Assembly: GCF_004138335.1 (NCBI RefSeq)
Contig: NZ_RYFW01000001.1
Span: forward strand, 2,935,244-2,999,243
From: Peristeroidobacter agariperforans
GTDB taxonomy: Bacteria > Pseudomonadota > Gammaproteobacteria > Steroidobacterales > Steroidobacteraceae
DNA length: 64,000 bases
Reading direction: 5' to 3'
Position 1 is the first letter of the stretch. Each line of letters starts with the position of its first letter. Of the stretch, positions 8,313 through 17,152 are shown piece by piece. Position numbers and translations under genes: made by a program. The notes under the pieces were generated by a model that was given only the letters and a program-made list of their open reading frames with translations, made no database searches and was not told where the DNA came from.

Positions 8313-11027
8313 ATGAGGAATGTCGTGAGCGCCGCGCTGCGTGTCGGTGCGGTGTTGTTGTTCGTTCACCCGTTTGCGATGGCAAGCACGGCACTCACAG
8401 TGCAGAGCCGTGACTTCGACGTCGCGCTCGACGGGCCTTCGCAGACGCTGGTGTCGCTGAAACCGAAACAGGGCGACGGCTTCGACTTTGCTCCCTCGAA
8501 GCTGCAAGCCGCTCGCAGCGGCGATGGTTATTACCAACTCGGCGATATCGACCTGCGCCTGCGCGCGGCAGGCGAGTCGCAGTGGCAGGATTACTCGACG
8601 GCCTTTCGACGCGAACCCGCGCGTGAGCTGACGCGCGATGCGAAGACTCTGGCTGCTGCTGAAATATCGCTGGGAGTGCCAAGCGAGCTCGGCCTGCGCG
8701 TCGTTCGCCGGTGGCAGATCGGTGACAACGGCAATCTCTCGTTGCGCTTCGAGCTGACCAATGCCGGACCGCGAGACATCGAGCTCGGCGGCGTCGGGCT
8801 CGCGATGGTGTTCGACAACGTGCTGTCGAAACGCTCGCTGGCGGAGGCGCACACCGAAGCCAGCTTCGCGGATCCCTACATCGGCCTCGATGCTGGATAC
8901 CTGCAGGTCACACGACTCAATGGCCAGGGCCCAGCTCTGATCGTTACCGGCGAGAGCGGCACGCCGTTCGAAGCGTATCGACCCATCGCCGACAAGAAAG
9001 ATGAGAGCGGCAAAGCGCTGCTACTCAACGATGCGACTCAGCGAGGCCAAACGTTCGAAGGCTTCTACACCTGGATGGCGGCAAGTCGCGGCTTCGCGGA
9101 GCGCGAATGGAAGGGCGCCGAGCAGTGGAATGAGCCGACGACTGTCACGCTTCGTCGCGGCGAGAGGCGTACGTTCGGCGTGCAATTCCTGGTTTCGAAG
9201 TCGATTCGCGCTATCGAGAGCACGTTGACTGCCAACGCCCGCCCAGTGGCGGTGGGCATTCCAGGGTACGTGCTGCCGACCGATCTCACGGGAGATCTGT
9301 GGCTGTCCTCGCAGCACGCAATTCGTTCCGTCATCGCCAACCCCAGCGGTGCGCTGGAGATTGCGGCCGCTGAAGGTGTGCACGGCTGGTCCAGATATCG
9401 AGTGACAGGCAAGCAATGGGGACGTTCTCGCTTGACGATCACCTATGCGGACGGCACGCGGCAGGCGGTTCATTACTTCGTGACCAAGCCGAGCGCCACG
9501 GTGCTCGACGATCTGGGCCGATTCATTGCTACGAAGCATTGGTACGACGACCCATCGGATCCATTCAAGCGCGGGCCGTCGTTCATGACGTTCGATCGCG
9601 AGCGCAACGCCGTCGTGCTGCAGGATCAGCGAGTGTGGATGGCGGGCTTGAGCGATGAGGGCGGTGCTGGCGCCTGGCTCGCGCTCGTCATGAAACAACT
9701 CGGCGCCCCGAATGCGTCGGAAATCCAGAAGTTCGAGCGCTTCGTCACTGAGACCCTGGATGGTCGTTTGCAGGTCAACCAGGGGCCCGAGAAGTTCGGC
9801 GTCCGTAAGAGCCTGTTCTACTACGAGCCGCAGGCTCCGCAGGGCGTGCGCTATGACCCCGCCATCGATTGGACGAAATGGTCGGCGTGGCGAAAGTCAC
9901 AAGCCGATTCCGTCGTGCGCTCATTCAACTACGTGCACGTCGCTGCCGCGCATTGGGTGTTGTATCGCCTCGCTCGTTATCACGACGGGCTGGTGAAGGC
10001 GCACGACTGGCGTTGGTATCTGGATCGGGCTTATCAAACGGCGCTCGCGATGCCGCGGCTCGCACCCGAGTACGCGAAGTTCGGTCAGATGGAAGGCGAG
10101 GTGTTCATCGAAATCCTGCGCGATCTGCAGGATGAGGGCATGAAGGCCGAAGCGTCGCAACTCGAGCAGGCGATGCGTCAGCGGGCCGATCACTGGGCCG
10201 CCGAGGAATATCCGTTCGGCAGCGAAATGCCCTGGGACTCGACCGGTCAGCCCGAGGTGTATGCGTGGATGCGCTACTTCGGCAATTCGGCGAAGGCCGA
10301 CCTGACCCGCGAAGTGATCCTTGGCTACGACCCTACGATTCCCAGCTGGGGCTACAACGGTAATGCGCGGCGCTATTGGGATTTCATGTACGCCGGCAAG
10401 ACTGCGCAGCTGGAACGTCAGCTGCACCACTACGGCTCGGCGAACAACGCGCTGCCGCTGCTCGACTCCTTCCGCCGCGATCCGCGAGACATTCATTTGT
10501 TACGCGTCGCATATGGCGGCTTGATGGGCACGCTGACGAACATCGATCAGGACGGCTTCGGCTCGGCGGCGTTTCATTCCAATCCGGATCTGCTCCGGTT
10601 CGACGGCTACAACGGCGACTATGGCTCCGCGTTCTATGGTTACGCCTACGGCATTGGCAGCTATCTGGCGCGTCATCCCGTGTTCGGCGCTGTCGGCTTC
10701 GGCGGATCGACGCAAGAGCAGGGATCGATCGTCAGCTTCGTGCCGCGTGATGGTTTCCGGACCCGAGTGTTTCTCGCTGAAGCTGGACTTTGGCTCACGC
10801 TGGATGCCGGCAAGTTCGCGCGCGTGGACTATGACCGCAGCAGCGGGAGCGTGAGCGTGTATCTGGATCGCGCCGATGAATTCACATCGAAGGCTCAGCT
10901 TCGAGTCGAGAGCACGAAGTCAGGCGCCGGCTATCGGCCGAGCGCGACGCTGAGCAAGCAGCGCGGTCGTTATGTGATTCCGCTCAGCCAGAACGAAGCG
11001 CGGGTGCAGCTGGCGCCGATGCGCTGA
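8313..11027 (+). CDS. Secreted DUF5695-like large protein, probable (alpha/alpha)6-barrel glycosidase
   Basis: A 904-residue protein with a signal peptide (about residues 1-25, cleavage after FAMAS). The first 280 residues look like a beta-sandwich substrate-binding domain. From about 400 to 800 there are repeated helical segments with acidic and aromatic clusters (for example KFGQMEGEVFIEIL, YPFGSEMPWDSTGQ, GYNGNARRYWDFMY), as in inverting (alpha/alpha)6-barrel carbohydrate enzymes. I recognise it as DUF5695-like from overall pattern; no activity is known to me. Being cotranscribed with a hydroxyproline epimerase and a DUF885 peptidase, and facing a GH127 gene, makes a role in stripping sugars from hydroxyproline-rich glycoproteins the best hypothesis. 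Confidence 0.7.
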   Translation: MRNVVSAALRVGAVLLFVHPFAMASTALTVQSRDFDVALDGPSQTLVSLKPKQGDGFDFAPSKLQAARSGDGYYQLGDIDLRLRAAGESQWQDYSTAFRREPARELTRDAKTLAAAEISLGVPSELGLRVVRRWQIGDNGNLSLRFELTNAGPRDIELGGVGLAMVFDNVLSKRSLAEAHTEASFADPYIGLDAGYLQVTRLNGQGPALIVTGESGTPFEAYRPIADKKDESGKALLLNDATQRGQTFEGFYTWMAASRGFAEREWKGAEQWNEPTTVTLRRGERRTFGVQFLVSKSIRAIESTLTANARPVAVGIPGYVLPTDLTGDLWLSSQHAIRSVIANPSGALEIAAAEGVHGWSRYRVTGKQWGRSRLTITYADGTRQAVHYFVTKPSATVLDDLGRFIATKHWYDDPSDPFKRGPSFMTFDRERNAVVLQDQRVWMAGLSDEGGAGAWLALVMKQLGAPNASEIQKFERFVTETLDGRLQVNQGPEKFGVRKSLFYYEPQAPQGVRYDPAIDWTKWSAWRKSQADSVVRSFNYVHVAAAHWVLYRLARYHDGLVKAHDWRWYLDRAYQTALAMPRLAPEYAKFGQMEGEVFIEILRDLQDEGMKAEASQLEQAMRQRADHWAAEEYPFGSEMPWDSTGQPEVYAWMRYFGNSAKADLTREVILGYDPTIPSWGYNGNARRYWDFMYAGKTAQLERQLHHYGSANNALPLLDSFRRDPRDIHLLRVAYGGLMGTLTNIDQDGFGSAAFHSNPDLLRFDGYNGDYGSAFYGYAYGIGSYLARHPVFGAVGFGGSTQEQGSIVSFVPRDGFRTRVFLAEAGLWLTLDAGKFARVDYDRSSGSVSVYLDRADEFTSKAQLRVESTKSGAGYRPSATLSKQRGRYVIPLSQNEARVQLAPMR

Positions 11028-11052
11028 GAACAGAACGTCGATGAATCTGCGG

Positions 11053-11081
11053 CCGGCGCGCTGAGATCTTCAGCGCGCCGG
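11053..11081. terminator. Bidirectional hairpin between convergent genes
   Basis: A perfect 12-bp stem CCGGCGCGCTGA with its complement and a 5-base GATCT loop, between the stop of the DUF5695 gene and the stop of the leftward GH127 gene. No clear T-tract, so termination is likely but not certain. Confidence 0.6.
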
Positions 11082-11091
11082 AACGAATCGA

Positions 11092-13476
11092 TCACGCCGT
11101 GATGTTGGCGTTCTTGGTGTAGATGCGGCAGCCGAACACCGGGCCGGCGGTGTTGCCGGGCTCGGGCTCGAAGCGCACCAGCACACTTTCCTTGCCCTTG
11201 GTGAGCGCCTCCGGGATCTCGTAATCCACGTCGAAGAACACCGGCTTGTCCGGACGCAGCGCCTGCGTCGCGATCCGCTGGCCTTCGACCAGGATGTGGA
11301 ACTTGCGCGCGCGCTCGTCGGCCCAGTAAGTCGCCTGCAGAATCAGCGGACCCGGCTTGACCTTCATGCGGAACGCGAAGAAGCCGCCGGTGCGGGCGTC
11401 ACGTCCCTGGCGACCGCGATAGACCACGGGATAGGAAATATCCGAGGTCAGCTGGTGATCGCGCTCGGGCTGCATCTCACCCAGGTGCATCACGTCGACA
11501 GAGCGGGCAGCGAGCTCTTTCTGGCGAGCCTGCTCGGCTTTGAACGCTTGTTCTTCCTGGACCCACTCGGCATCGGTGAAGCGTCGGAAGTAAACCGCGC
11601 TGCGCCGGTGATAGTTCTTGTAGAACGGGGAGAACGTGAGCGCGGCGGGACGAACAATTGTGCTGGCCCGATACACCGCATTCTGAGGCTCGACGGGTTT
11701 GAAATCTGCGAGCAAGTCTGCGCCGACGAGCGCAGGTGCGGCAGCTTCGAACGGCTGATCCGCGGGACCGAGATCAGCGGCGAGCACCATCGGTCCGCGC
11801 AACACAGCGATCGTCTTGTCATCTCCCGGTGCGGCTTCGAGGCGGAGTTCCAGCGGCAACGTGAACGCCACCGTATCTCCTTCGCGCCAGCGACGGCGAA
11901 CGATGAGATAACCCGCATCCTTCGTGGTTTCAGCGGGCTTGCCGTTGACGGTCAGCTGCGCATCCTTGGCCCAGCCAGGAACGCGAAGCGCGACGGCGAA
12001 CTGCTGCGGCTTCCGCAATGAAGCCACTTTGAGGTTGACCGTGTTCTCGTACGGATATCGAGTCGTCAGTTCCAGCTGCGCGTCGCGGGCCTTCCAGGTC
12101 GCGCGCGAAGGAATGAACAAGTTTACGACCAGCGTATCCTCGCTCTCCCACCAGATCGAATCGCCGTGCTTGGAATGACTTTCCATGCCGGAGCCCACGC
12201 AACACCAGAAGCTGTCGGTGGGCGAGGAGAACTCGCGCTTGATGCCCGACATCAGCGGGGTCATGTAGGTGAACATGCCGGTTGCTGGATCCTGATGCGC
12301 GAGGATGTGGTTCAGATGCGCGCGCTCGTAGTAGTCGAACAACGCGCCCGACGGCTGCCACGCAAACAGATGGCGCGTCAGCTTGAGCATGTTGTAGGTG
12401 TTGCAGGCCTCGCAGGTCTGCTCGGTGATGTGTCTTGCGACCGTGCGCGGCTCGGAGAAATATTCGCGATCCGAGTTGCCGCCGATCACGTAGCTGTGAT
12501 CGGTGGTGACGGTCTTCCAGAAGAAGCGCGGCGCTACCGCCTGCGCCGACTTGCCGGTGATTTCGTGCAGACGCGCGAGACCGATCAGCTTGGGGATCTG
12601 CGTGTTCGCATGGCGCTGCGCGAGCTCGTCGCGTTCGGCCGTCAGAGGATCGAGAATGCGCTTGTGATAGAGACGCTCCGCCAGCACCAGCCAGCGTCGA
12701 TCGTTGGTGCGCGTGTAGAGCTCGGCGAAGCTTTCGTTGATGCCGCCGTGCTCGCAGTCGAGCACGGTCTGCACCTGCTCGTCATTCAGCGCGTTGAAGA
12801 CCTTCTCGATGTAACCACCGAGACCGACGGCCACTTCGATTGCGCGCTTGTTGCCACCGCAGTAAGTGTCCACGTCCATCAAGCCGGCGAACAGCTTGTG
12901 CCAGTTGTAGAGCGGCACCCAGCAGCCGTTGAGATCGAAGCCGGCCGAACGGATCTCGCCGCGCATGATCTCGGGGAAGATCTCCTTGCCGTCGACGATC
13001 GTGCCGTCCTTGCGCTTGCGGGTGAAGCCCGCAACGTAGCCGTCGCCTTGCTTGGCCTGAGCTTCGGCCAGCTCGGCGACGATATATTCGGCGCGCTGCT
13101 TGGCTTGGGGCTCGCCCGTTTGCGCATAAATCAGTGCGAGTGCGGTGAGATAGTGACCGAGGCTGTGACCTGCGATCGTGTCTGCTTCCCAGCCGCCGTA
13201 GACCTCTCCCTTCGGCGTCAGCCCGGCGAACTTACGGAAGTTGTGGAGCAGGCGATCCGGCTCCAGCGCCAGCAGATATTTGCGATTCGCTTCGACCGCA
13301 TCGGCGAACGGCGAGGGCAACAAGCGCACATCGCTCAGAGACAGCGCCTTCGCGGTTCCCGGCAGCGTGCCAGTGCTGGCCAAAGCGGCGCTCCATGGCA
13401 GTCCGGCGCAGAGCGCACCGGCCGCGGCGCCCTTCAACAGTGCGCGACGATCGGTGATCAGCGGAGGTCGAGTCAT
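11092..13476 (-). CDS. GH127 beta-L-arabinofuranosidase, Tat-exported
   Basis: A 794-residue protein. The twin-arginine signal TDRRALLKGAAAG opens the protein. The catalytic (alpha/alpha)6 region has YNWHKLFAGL, EACNTYNMLKLTRHLF (Glu356, Cys358) and WCCVGSGMESHSK (Cys425, Cys426). These correspond to the zinc-binding Glu338, Cys340, Cys417 and Cys418 of the characterised Bifidobacterium HypBA1, in which Cys417 is the nucleophile. The C-terminal 250 residues resemble DUF4986/DUF6805 beta domains. HypBA1 removes beta-L-arabinofuranose from hydroxyproline-linked arabino-oligosaccharides, matching the surrounding hydroxyproline genes. It lies 9 bases after the dehydrogenase gene with an AAGGAG ribosome site, so the two are cotranscribed leftward. 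Confidence 0.88.
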   Translation of the reverse strand: MTRPPLITDRRALLKGAAAGALCAGLPWSAALASTGTLPGTAKALSLSDVRLLPSPFADAVEANRKYLLALEPDRLLHNFRKFAGLTPKGEVYGGWEADTIAGHSLGHYLTALALIYAQTGEPQAKQRAEYIVAELAEAQAKQGDGYVAGFTRKRKDGTIVDGKEIFPEIMRGEIRSAGFDLNGCWVPLYNWHKLFAGLMDVDTYCGGNKRAIEVAVGLGGYIEKVFNALNDEQVQTVLDCEHGGINESFAELYTRTNDRRWLVLAERLYHKRILDPLTAERDELAQRHANTQIPKLIGLARLHEITGKSAQAVAPRFFWKTVTTDHSYVIGGNSDREYFSEPRTVARHITEQTCEACNTYNMLKLTRHLFAWQPSGALFDYYERAHLNHILAHQDPATGMFTYMTPLMSGIKREFSSPTDSFWCCVGSGMESHSKHGDSIWWESEDTLVVNLFIPSRATWKARDAQLELTTRYPYENTVNLKVASLRKPQQFAVALRVPGWAKDAQLTVNGKPAETTKDAGYLIVRRRWREGDTVAFTLPLELRLEAAPGDDKTIAVLRGPMVLAADLGPADQPFEAAAPALVGADLLADFKPVEPQNAVYRASTIVRPAALTFSPFYKNYHRRSAVYFRRFTDAEWVQEEQAFKAEQARQKELAARSVDVMHLGEMQPERDHQLTSDISYPVVYRGRQGRDARTGGFFAFRMKVKPGPLILQATYWADERARKFHILVEGQRIATQALRPDKPVFFDVDYEIPEALTKGKESVLVRFEPEPGNTAGPVFGCRIYTKNANITA

Positions 13477-13485
13477 CGGTGCTCC

Positions 13486-14715
13486 TTAAGAGAAACGTTG
13501 TAGATCGAAAGGCTTCAAGCTCACGGCCGTCGGCGAGCTCGTCGCGAGCTGCGCGATCAGTTCGCCGGTGATGGCCGCGAGCGTCAGGCCGAGATGTTGG
13601 TGGCCGAATCCGTACAGAATGTTGGGTGCGTGCGGCAGCCGCCCGATTGCAGGAAGATAGTCCGGCAACGTTGGACGTGCGCCCATCCACTGGCGAGTCG
13701 GAGCGTCGCAGGGCAGGCCGAGCGCCGCGACGTGACTGCGCAGACGCTGCCACTTGCGATCGTCAGGCGGCGCATCGATGTCGCTGAATTCCACGAAGCT
13801 CGCCGCACGCAGGCCGGAATCGAAGCGCGTGACGATCATGGAACGATCTTCGAACACCACCGGCGGCAGATCGGGCCAGCCATGCTCGGTCATCTGCAGG
13901 TGATAGCCGCGCTCGGCAATGATCGGCACGGGGTTGCAGTAGGGCTCAATCAACTCGCGCGAGCGAACCCCGGCTGCGATCACCGCGAAGTCAGCTTCGA
14001 CTGAGCTGCCGTCATCCAGCGTCACGCTGACCGATCGTTCGCGATGAGCGACGGCGCGTACCTTGGCGTTCACGATGCGGCCGTTTCGCGCTGTGATGAA
14101 CGTTCGCAACGCATCGGCAAGCTTGGGCAAATCTGCGATCTGCGCGGTGTTCTCGAATCGAATCGCACCCGCAGGGGCCTGTGTCATAAGACCCGCAAGC
14201 AGGCGCATTTCATCGGCGTCGCATTCATGAAAGCGAGCGTTGCCAATGTCAGCGGAGCGCCATGCCGCGAGCCCCGCGGCGGCACTGGCTGCGGATTCCC
14301 AGACGACAAAATGTCCCGTCTCGCGCACCAGGTCCGGCACGCCGAGCTGTTCGCTCAAAGATTTCCAGGCAGGCAGCGCGTTGGCGAGTAGCGAGCGAAG
14401 GGCCTCGCGTCCGCGATCGACTCGTCGTGCCGCGCTCGCCATTCGCAGAGCAAACGGCAACCAGCGCTTGATCTGAGAGGGCGGCAGGCCGAGTGCGCCG
14501 CCTCGACAGAATAGTCTGCGAGGACCGGAGCGCAACACCGGCCACGAGGCCAGCGGCTCGACTTGCTCGATCGCGATGTGTCCGGCGTTCCCCCATGACG
14601 CAGCACCGGCTGCAGGCGCGGCGTCGATTACAGTAATCTCGACGCCCACGCGTTGCAGACCGGTCGCGATGCTCAGACCGACGACGCCGCCACCTAGAAC
14701 TACTGCCCTTTGCAT
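13486..14715 (-). CDS. DadA-type FAD-dependent D-amino acid (cis-4-hydroxy-D-proline) dehydrogenase
   Basis: A 409-residue protein. The ATG at 14715 is chosen because it directly starts the Rossmann motif MQRAVVLGGGVVGLS (GxGxxG near residues 8-13); the frame is open upstream but that extension crosses the divergent gene. The body has the DAO fold with SWGNAGHIA near residue 45, a DadA hallmark, and a C-terminal GFGHQHLGLT. DadA relatives oxidise D-amino acids to imino acids and pass electrons to the respiratory chain. Here the likely substrate is cis-4-hydroxy-D-proline made by the epimerase, giving 1-pyrroline-4-hydroxy-2-carboxylate. It is divergent from the DapA-family gene across a shared operator. 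Confidence 0.82.
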   Translation of the reverse strand: MQRAVVLGGGVVGLSIATGLQRVGVEITVIDAAPAAGAASWGNAGHIAIEQVEPLASWPVLRSGPRRLFCRGGALGLPPSQIKRWLPFALRMASAARRVDRGREALRSLLANALPAWKSLSEQLGVPDLVRETGHFVVWESAASAAAGLAAWRSADIGNARFHECDADEMRLLAGLMTQAPAGAIRFENTAQIADLPKLADALRTFITARNGRIVNAKVRAVAHRERSVSVTLDDGSSVEADFAVIAAGVRSRELIEPYCNPVPIIAERGYHLQMTEHGWPDLPPVVFEDRSMIVTRFDSGLRAASFVEFSDIDAPPDDRKWQRLRSHVAALGLPCDAPTRQWMGARPTLPDYLPAIGRLPHAPNILYGFGHQHLGLTLAAITGELIAQLATSSPTAVSLKPFDLQRFS

Positions 14716-14747
14716 AGACCCGCAGATTACACTGGCGATGGGCGAAT

Positions 14748-14762
14748 AGTATACGATATACT
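14748..14762. promoter_or_regulatory. Palindromic operator 2 of the hydroxyproline regulon
   Basis: AGTATACGATATACT: two perfect 6-base arms (AGTATA/TATACT) around CGA. It sits in the 72-base gap between the divergent dehydrogenase and DapA-family genes, so one site can control both. A TAGTAT-like -10 sequence (14747-14752) overlaps it on the plus strand and TATACT overlaps it on the minus strand. Confidence 0.7.
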
Positions 14763-14787
14763 TAAAGCTCCAGTAGACGAGGCTATC

Positions 14788-15699
14788 ATGACACCGACTT
14801 GGCAGGGCGTTTATCCGGCGGCGACCACTCAGTTCAAGGAGGACCTGTCCATCGACCTGGCGCAGAGCCAGCGGGTCATCGACAACCTGATCAAAGACGG
14901 CGTCCACGGCATCATCGCGATGGGCACCTGCGGCGAGAACAACTCGCTCGATGCCGCCGAGAAACAAACATTGCTGCGCGCAATCGTCGAAGTCGTCGCT
15001 GGCCGCGTGCCGGTCGTAACCGGCGTTTCCGAATTCGATACGCGCCGCGCCGTGGCCTTTGCCAAAGATGCGAAGCAGGCGGGTGCCGATGGCCTGATGG
15101 TGCTGCCCGCGATGGTTTATGTGCCGACCGAAGAAGAGCTGGTCATGCACTTCCGCACGGTGGCGCAGGCGACCGATCTGCCGGTCATGTTGTACAACAA
15201 TCCGCCGGCGTATCGAGTGAACATCGGCGTCAAGGTGCTCGAAGCACTGCGCGATGTGCCCAACATCGTTGCGGTCAAGGAATCGGCGCCGGATCCGCGC
15301 CGCTTCACCGATCTCATCAATGCGTTCGGCGATCGCTACACGCTGATGGCCGGTTTGGACGACGTTGCACTGGAAGGCTTGCTGCTGGGCGCGACGGGCT
15401 GGGTGTCCGGACTCACGAGCGCGTTCCCGCGCGAATCGACTCAGTTGATCGAGGCGGTCAACGCTGGCGATCTGGATCGCGCGCGCGCCATCTATCGCTG
15501 GTTCATGCCGTTGTTACATCTGGATGCCGAGCATGACCTCGTGCAATCGATCAAGCTGGCGGAATCCATCATGGGGCGCGGCTCGGAACGAGTGCGTCCG
15601 CCACGCTTGCCGTTGGCTGGGGAGCGGCGTCGCGAGGTGATCGCAATGGTCGAACGCGCGGCCGCCACCCGGCCCACATTGCGTGCATCGGCCGCCTGA
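14788..15699 (+). CDS. DapA/NAL-family enzyme, probable 1-pyrroline-4-hydroxy-2-carboxylate deaminase
   Basis: A 303-residue protein. The ATG at 14788 is chosen over the in-frame ATG-like codons upstream because GAGG precedes it and the DapA barrel begins there (TWQGVYPAATTQF). Class I aldolase residues are visible: Schiff-base Lys164 in VAVKES and Tyr136 in MLYNNPPAYR. The usual GTTGE motif is GTCGEN. DapA itself makes dihydrodipicolinate, but the family includes the deaminase of bacterial hydroxyproline catabolism, which yields alpha-ketoglutarate semialdehyde. Lying between a D-amino acid dehydrogenase and an amino acid permease favours that role. The exact clade should be checked by alignment. 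Confidence 0.78.
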   Translation: MTPTWQGVYPAATTQFKEDLSIDLAQSQRVIDNLIKDGVHGIIAMGTCGENNSLDAAEKQTLLRAIVEVVAGRVPVVTGVSEFDTRRAVAFAKDAKQAGADGLMVLPAMVYVPTEEELVMHFRTVAQATDLPVMLYNNPPAYRVNIGVKVLEALRDVPNIVAVKESAPDPRRFTDLINAFGDRYTLMAGLDDVALEGLLLGATGWVSGLTSAFPRESTQLIEAVNAGDLDRARAIYRWFMPLLHLDAEHDLVQSIKLAESIMGRGSERVRPPRLPLAGERRREVIAMVERAAATRPTLRASAA

Positions 15700-15739
15700 G
15701 CCGTTGATATCGCCCGGCACGACTTGAAGGGGAGCGAGC

Positions 15740-17152
15740 ATGGGAATATTCGGCCAGCGTAAGTCGCTACAGCACTCGCACGGCATAGACGAGGGCAAGC
15801 GGCTCGCAAAGACCTTGAGCTGGCCGCACCTGATCGCACTCGGCGTCGGCGCCATCGTCGGCACCGGCATCTACACCCTGACCGGTGTAGGCGCCGACCG
15901 AGCCGGGCCCGCAGTGATCTTCGCATTCGCGATTGCCGGCGCAGTCTGTGCCTGCGCCGCGCTCGCGTATGCCGAAGTGGCGACGCTCATGCCAGCGGCA
16001 GGCGGCGCTTATACATATACATACGTTGCCATCGGCGAGCGTCTGGCCTGGATCGTGGGCTGGAGCTTGATCCTGGAATATTCGCTCGCCTGCAGCACCG
16101 TTGCCGTTGGCTGGTCGGCTTACCTCGTTGGGTGGCTGCAAGCTGCGGGCATACATCTACCGCCCGCGCTATTAAGTGGGCCACATGCCGGCGGCATCAT
16201 CAATCTTCCTGCGGTGCTGGTCGCAGCGCTCATTGCTGGCATGCTGATCGCCGGCACGCGCGAGAGCGCGACGTTCAATATTCTCTTGGTCGTCATCAAG
16301 CTGACTGCGTTGGCTTGCTTCGTTGCGCTCGCTTTGCCCGCGTTCAACGCCGGCAATCTCGAGCCGTTCATGCCGTATGGTTTCGCGAGCCACGAAGATG
16401 GTGGAGCGAAGCGGGGCGTGATGGCTGCCGCCGCTATCGTGTTCTTTGCGTTCTACGGATTCGATGCGGTCGCCACCTCTGCGGAGGAGGCCAAAAATCC
16501 AGGCCGCGATTTGAAGATTGGCATCGTCGGCTCGATGGCTGTTTGCACGCTCATCTACATGCTGGTCGCGGTATCTGCCGTTGGCGCGGTCAAGCACACC
16601 GAGTTGGCCGCGTCGGCCGAGCCGCTCGCGTATGTCTTGCGAACACTCGAGCATCCGGTCGCCGCGTGGGCGGTGGGATTGGCGGCGCTCATCGCGTTGC
16701 CGTCGGTGATCCTGGTGATGATGTACGGCCAGAGTCGCATCTTCTTCGTGATGGCGCGCGACGGGCTGTTGCCGAAACGCTTGAGCACGGTCTCGGCTCG
16801 CACTGGCACGCCGGTGTTGATTACCGCCGTCACCGGAGTGTTCGTCGCACTGACTGCGGGCTTTTTCCGTCTCGACGAGATCGCCGAGTTGGCCAACGCG
16901 GGCACCCTGCTCGCGTTCGTAACGACCGCGGCGTCGATGATGGTGTTGCGTAAGTCGGCGCCCGATGCGCCGCGCGTGTTCCGGTGCCCTGCGCCGAATG
17001 TGGTCGGCATGCTGGCGATCCTCGGCTGCTTCTATCTGTTCCTGAGCCTGCCGGGCCTGACGATTCAACGCTTCCTGTTGTGGAACGCGGTGGGCTTCGC
17101 CATCTATCTGCTGTTGCAGTGGTTGCGGGCGCGAGTCGCCGTACCGGCCTGA
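15740..17152 (+). CDS. APC-superfamily amino acid permease (cationic amino acid transporter type)
   Basis: A 470-residue protein with about 12 hydrophobic segments. The first membrane helix has the APC signature GVGAIVGTGIYTLTGVGA, and YGFDAVATSAEEAKNPGRDL in the mid-protein loop is typical of the CAT branch. A strong ribosome site, AAGGGGAGCGAGC, precedes the ATG. The stop overlaps the start of the following DUF885 gene (TGATG). Genetic linkage suggests import of hydroxyproline or small Hyp-containing products across the inner membrane; specificity cannot be read from sequence. Confidence 0.85.
   Translation: MGIFGQRKSLQHSHGIDEGKRLAKTLSWPHLIALGVGAIVGTGIYTLTGVGADRAGPAVIFAFAIAGAVCACAALAYAEVATLMPAAGGAYTYTYVAIGERLAWIVGWSLILEYSLACSTVAVGWSAYLVGWLQAAGIHLPPALLSGPHAGGIINLPAVLVAALIAGMLIAGTRESATFNILLVVIKLTALACFVALALPAFNAGNLEPFMPYGFASHEDGGAKRGVMAAAAIVFFAFYGFDAVATSAEEAKNPGRDLKIGIVGSMAVCTLIYMLVAVSAVGAVKHTELAASAEPLAYVLRTLEHPVAAWAVGLAALIALPSVILVMMYGQSRIFFVMARDGLLPKRLSTVSARTGTPVLITAVTGVFVALTAGFFRLDEIAELANAGTLLAFVTTAASMMVLRKSAPDAPRVFRCPAPNVVGMLAILGCFYLFLSLPGLTIQRFLLWNAVGFAIYLLLQWLRARVAVPA

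Noticed and set aside
12166-13503. A 445-codon plus-strand open frame opposite the GH127 gene
   Set aside because: Antisense shadow; the GH127 strand has complete catalytic motifs and a Tat signal.
14715-15150. N-terminal extension of the DadA-type dehydrogenase on the minus strand
   Set aside because: It crosses the divergent DapA-family gene and operator; the FAD motif starts exactly at the ATG at 14715.
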